Below are positions 61,690 to 64,000 of a DNA stretch of 64,000 nucleotides, piece after piece; the first letter of the stretch is position 1; every line of letters starts with the position of its first letter. The notes below the pieces were generated by a model, which saw only the letters and a program-made list of their open reading frames with translations, made no database searches and was not told the origin of the DNA. Both the position numbers and the translations under genes were made by a program. The DNA is from Maea johnstoni (Eukaryota > Annelida > Polychaeta > Spionida > Magelonidae), in contig OZ012694.1 in the NCBI GenBank assembly GCA_963942565.1, forward strand, positions 30,023,801-30,087,800, in the 5' to 3' direction.

Positions 61690-61692
61690 TAA

Positions 61693-62040
61693 GGGTGAAA
61701 GAAGACTGATTGCATTTACAGGATGAAGGTGTCTACTGTGTAGACTACTAAAAGTAGGTGCACCTGTTGACAGAGGCTAGTTTGATTCTTGTCCACAGGT
61801 GGCGTGGTGGTGCAAAGTGACTCACTAGCAAAGGGGATTTCGGACGATAACCCTGCTAAATCGGCCCATAGCAGTCTTCCCGATATTCCCTAGTTTGATA
61901 CAACTTTCAATTACTAGTAACCCCATCAAATGTTATTGTCATGCGTTTCTTCCGGGTTAACTCTATTAATATGAAGGTTTGTATATGGCACATCGCCTCC
62001 TTTTGGCTATTTCATGAACCATTACTGAATCGGTTCAATT
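61693..62040. other. Stretch without a recognised gene
   Basis: Nothing supported. Confidence 0.4.
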
Positions 62041-62290
62041 TGGCCTGACGTACACCCGCATTTATCACGGGTAGTATTAAAAGTAGGATAAATAAACGCA
62101 CATGCATCTCATAGTACACTTTAGATGAATAAAAACAACTGAATAAGAAACTAGCCGGTCAACCTAAACAATCAGGCTGCGGCGAATAAGGTTGTGTTCG
62201 AAGGCATGTTGGTTCGCAGCTTTCTCTGCAATGGAAGCAATACGAGAGCCCTCATTGTTTTTTGTCTACTAGTGACGTCATACTGAGGTC
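62041..62290 (+). repeat. Interspersed repeat R4, copy 2
   Basis: cccgcatttatcacgggtag, catagtacac and aggcatgttggttcgcag words. Partly repeated at 63294-63600 (cccgcatttgtcacgtgtgg, catagtacac). Its reverse matches 27185-27300. Confidence 0.6.
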
Positions 62291-62415
62291 AGATTCGATA
62301 CTGATGGTATCTTTACTATAGCGCATATAGTAAATGGTCTCTTGCTACATATGTTGATTATTTTATTTATCTAAGTCAAGAGGTAGTGCGTGTGAATCTG
62401 TGCAGTGGCGTTCCG

Positions 62416-62671
62416 AGCACTGAATGAACGTAAGGTACAGTGGGCAATTCTCACTGTATCACCTTAAACACAAGAAGTATATTTTACTATTACACCCTAG
62501 ATGCACCAACCGATACTGGAAAGTGCGCTCGTTTCCTCGTTGGCTTGGCCACTGAGCGAACGTGTTTTCAATTGAATGATCGATGCTTGTACATGTAGGA
62601 TATACACATGAAATAAAAACCATTGCCATCCAGGTGACACGGTGAGAATTGCATAACGTTCATTCAGTGCT
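62416..62671. mobile_element. MITE with about 45-bp inverted ends
   Basis: Left AGCACTGAATGAACGT...GCAATTCTCACTGT, right ACGGTGAGAATTGC...ACGTTCATTCAGTGCT. No clear duplication, so the superfamily is not assigned. Confidence 0.65.
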
Positions 62672-62674
62672 AGT

Positions 62675-63155
62675 CGTAACCGGGGAAAACCGACCCTACT
62701 ACCGACTTTATATAGTGATGTTTTTGGTAATAGAGTCGAGGAACCTCCCTATACCTTCAATGTTAAAAATCCTCCTTCCCAAATTTCTCCATCGGTGACT
62801 GTCCTAGGATAACTAATGTAATGTAACAATGTGCCGCTACTTCTATTTTTTGATAAACTCACTTATAACGGAACGGTCCAAAGATTTCTTGAGAGGTATT
62901 GTTTATCTAACGCTGTCCACAATATTTAGGAAATCACGAGAGGTCGACGCGAATGTTTATCAACGAGGCACTTCTATTTGTAAATCGGCGCATGCGACAG
63001 GCCCTAAGACTATATATAGCTATTTTCATGCACAACAGGCCGCATGTGCCGATGTTTAACATTGCAGGGTATAGGGAGGTTCCCCGACTCTATTACCAAA
63101 AAGCATCAGTACATAAAATTGGTAATAGAGTCGGTTTTCCCGGTTATACTAGTTG
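62675..63155. mobile_element. MITE with about 95-bp inverted ends
   Basis: 62675-62768 pairs with 63062-63155 (taaccgggga, ggtaatagagtcg, ggaacctccctatacc). The word ggtaatagagtcg occurs again within an arm. It directly abuts the preceding MITE. Confidence 0.65.
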
Positions 63156-64000
63156 GAATAGCACCACTTCTCACATGCGCTGACAATGCATTGTAACTTT
63201 GGACTACATTCATCAGTATCCCTGAATCGTATGAAATGTTTTAATCGCTTGCTTGTTACGACGTTGCAAACTTCTACAGTACTTAAACAATTTGGCCATA
63301 CCCGCATTTGTCACGTGTGGTATTGAAATAGAAAAATAAACACACAATGCATATCATAGTACACCGTGGGCTGACTAAAAAATCGTTATGAAACAGGTGT
63401 AATCATAAAGTGCGTCGATTTCACCGATTGATAACTAGCCACAAAAGCTGGCTAGTCCAGGTGTCTCGAATATGCATGGTAAAGCCATGCCGTCACTAGG
63501 GGACAGACACGAATGAGGGCTCTCGGATTGTTTACATTACAGAGAAACTAATGCGCCAACATGCTCAGAACGCGTTGACCGGCTGGTTTCATATCGACTT
63601 GTTTTTATTTATTTAAGACATTATTGTGCTAATTTAAAGGGGGTTCCGAGGATTCATGTGAAACCCCCGCCTTGAGCTAGGAGGCAACTCATGCCAGATT
63701 TTCTTCAAATGGAAGGGGGATATCATCTTTTATAACCTTAAATAGCTATTTGAGAACCCCCCTTTTCATGAGGTGTACACCTATTACCAAATCCTGGATG
63801 CGCCCCTATTAGTACTTACCATAAGTTACACTCTTACAAACAATTATGCCATGTCTTGTTTTTGTATCTCTATATAGTCAATAAAAGATATATAGATATA
63901 TAGCATGGAGAGACTAGGGGTTGTCTCTCACGTAATCATCACCCGCATATGCACACTCAAGTATGGGTTGTTAAAGGACAATTGCACAAAGAATAAAACA
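63156..64000. other. Right end of the window, no recognised gene
   Basis: 63294-63600 is a diverged copy of R4. 63640-63810 has ggggttcc...gaacccccctttt and ggatgcgcccct, words typical of another G-rich inverted-repeat family, but the element cannot be delimited. Confidence 0.45.

Overview
This is nuclear DNA of an animal, most likely a marine invertebrate. It holds single genes separated by tens of kilobases, GT-AG introns, polyadenylation signals, tRNA-derived SINEs, LINE fragments, many families of short inverted-repeat transposons (MITEs), long poly-G tracts and microsatellites. I cannot name the species. Only two host genes are well supported. The rest is a dense and often nested record of transposition. 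I saw no retrovirus-like, LTR or Polinton-type element.

Host genes. (1) An otopetrin-family proton channel with a continuous reading frame, 7910-9631 (+), 573 codons, followed by an AATAAA signal. (2) Mitochondrial sulfite oxidase on the minus strand. Exon 1 (46144-45889) encodes a mitochondrial presequence. A 13.5 kb intron follows, then one large exon (32404-30930) with the cytochrome b5, molybdopterin and dimerisation domains; the joined protein is 576 aa. Further upstream on the same strand, 59309-59195 looks like an exon that starts a secretory signal peptide. It ends in the same splice phase and could be an alternative first exon of this gene.

Mobile DNA, left to right. Three Academ-like DNA transposons lie at 1196-5281, 10816-15382 and 50173-57032. 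Each has a perfect 3-bp target duplication (TAA, GAG, TAT) and TAG...CTA ends rich in GGCGGC-type sequence. The third is nearly whole: 0.71 kb terminal inverted repeats and one 1,440-codon frame with two internal stops, coding for an N-terminal Cys-rich region, a DDE-like core, an XPG/FEN-like nuclease region and a C-terminal tesmin-type CXC domain. The second is an inverted dimer carrying two copies of the gene's 3' end. The third sits inside a LINE, and removing it with one TAT restores the LINE reading frame at the junction. A second LINE lies at 17151-20191 (-).

At 21.4-25.1 kb there is a foldback with 0.7 kb arms that contain an AT-rich minisatellite. Between the arms are two TTAA-flanked transposons that share one TTAA, and a tRNA-Glu-like sequence. 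The sulfite oxidase gene and its downstream flank (27-46 kb) hold seven copies of a 0.2 kb TTAA MITE, five copies of a second MITE, and a three-level nest at 41.9-43.8 kb. The right end (58-64 kb) has a SINE set in a (CTA)n tract, another LINE remnant, a poly-G element with TAA duplications, and nested inverted-repeat elements.

Two host genes aside, the window is best read as a transposon landscape in which target duplications, empty sites and nesting let the order of several insertions be read directly.
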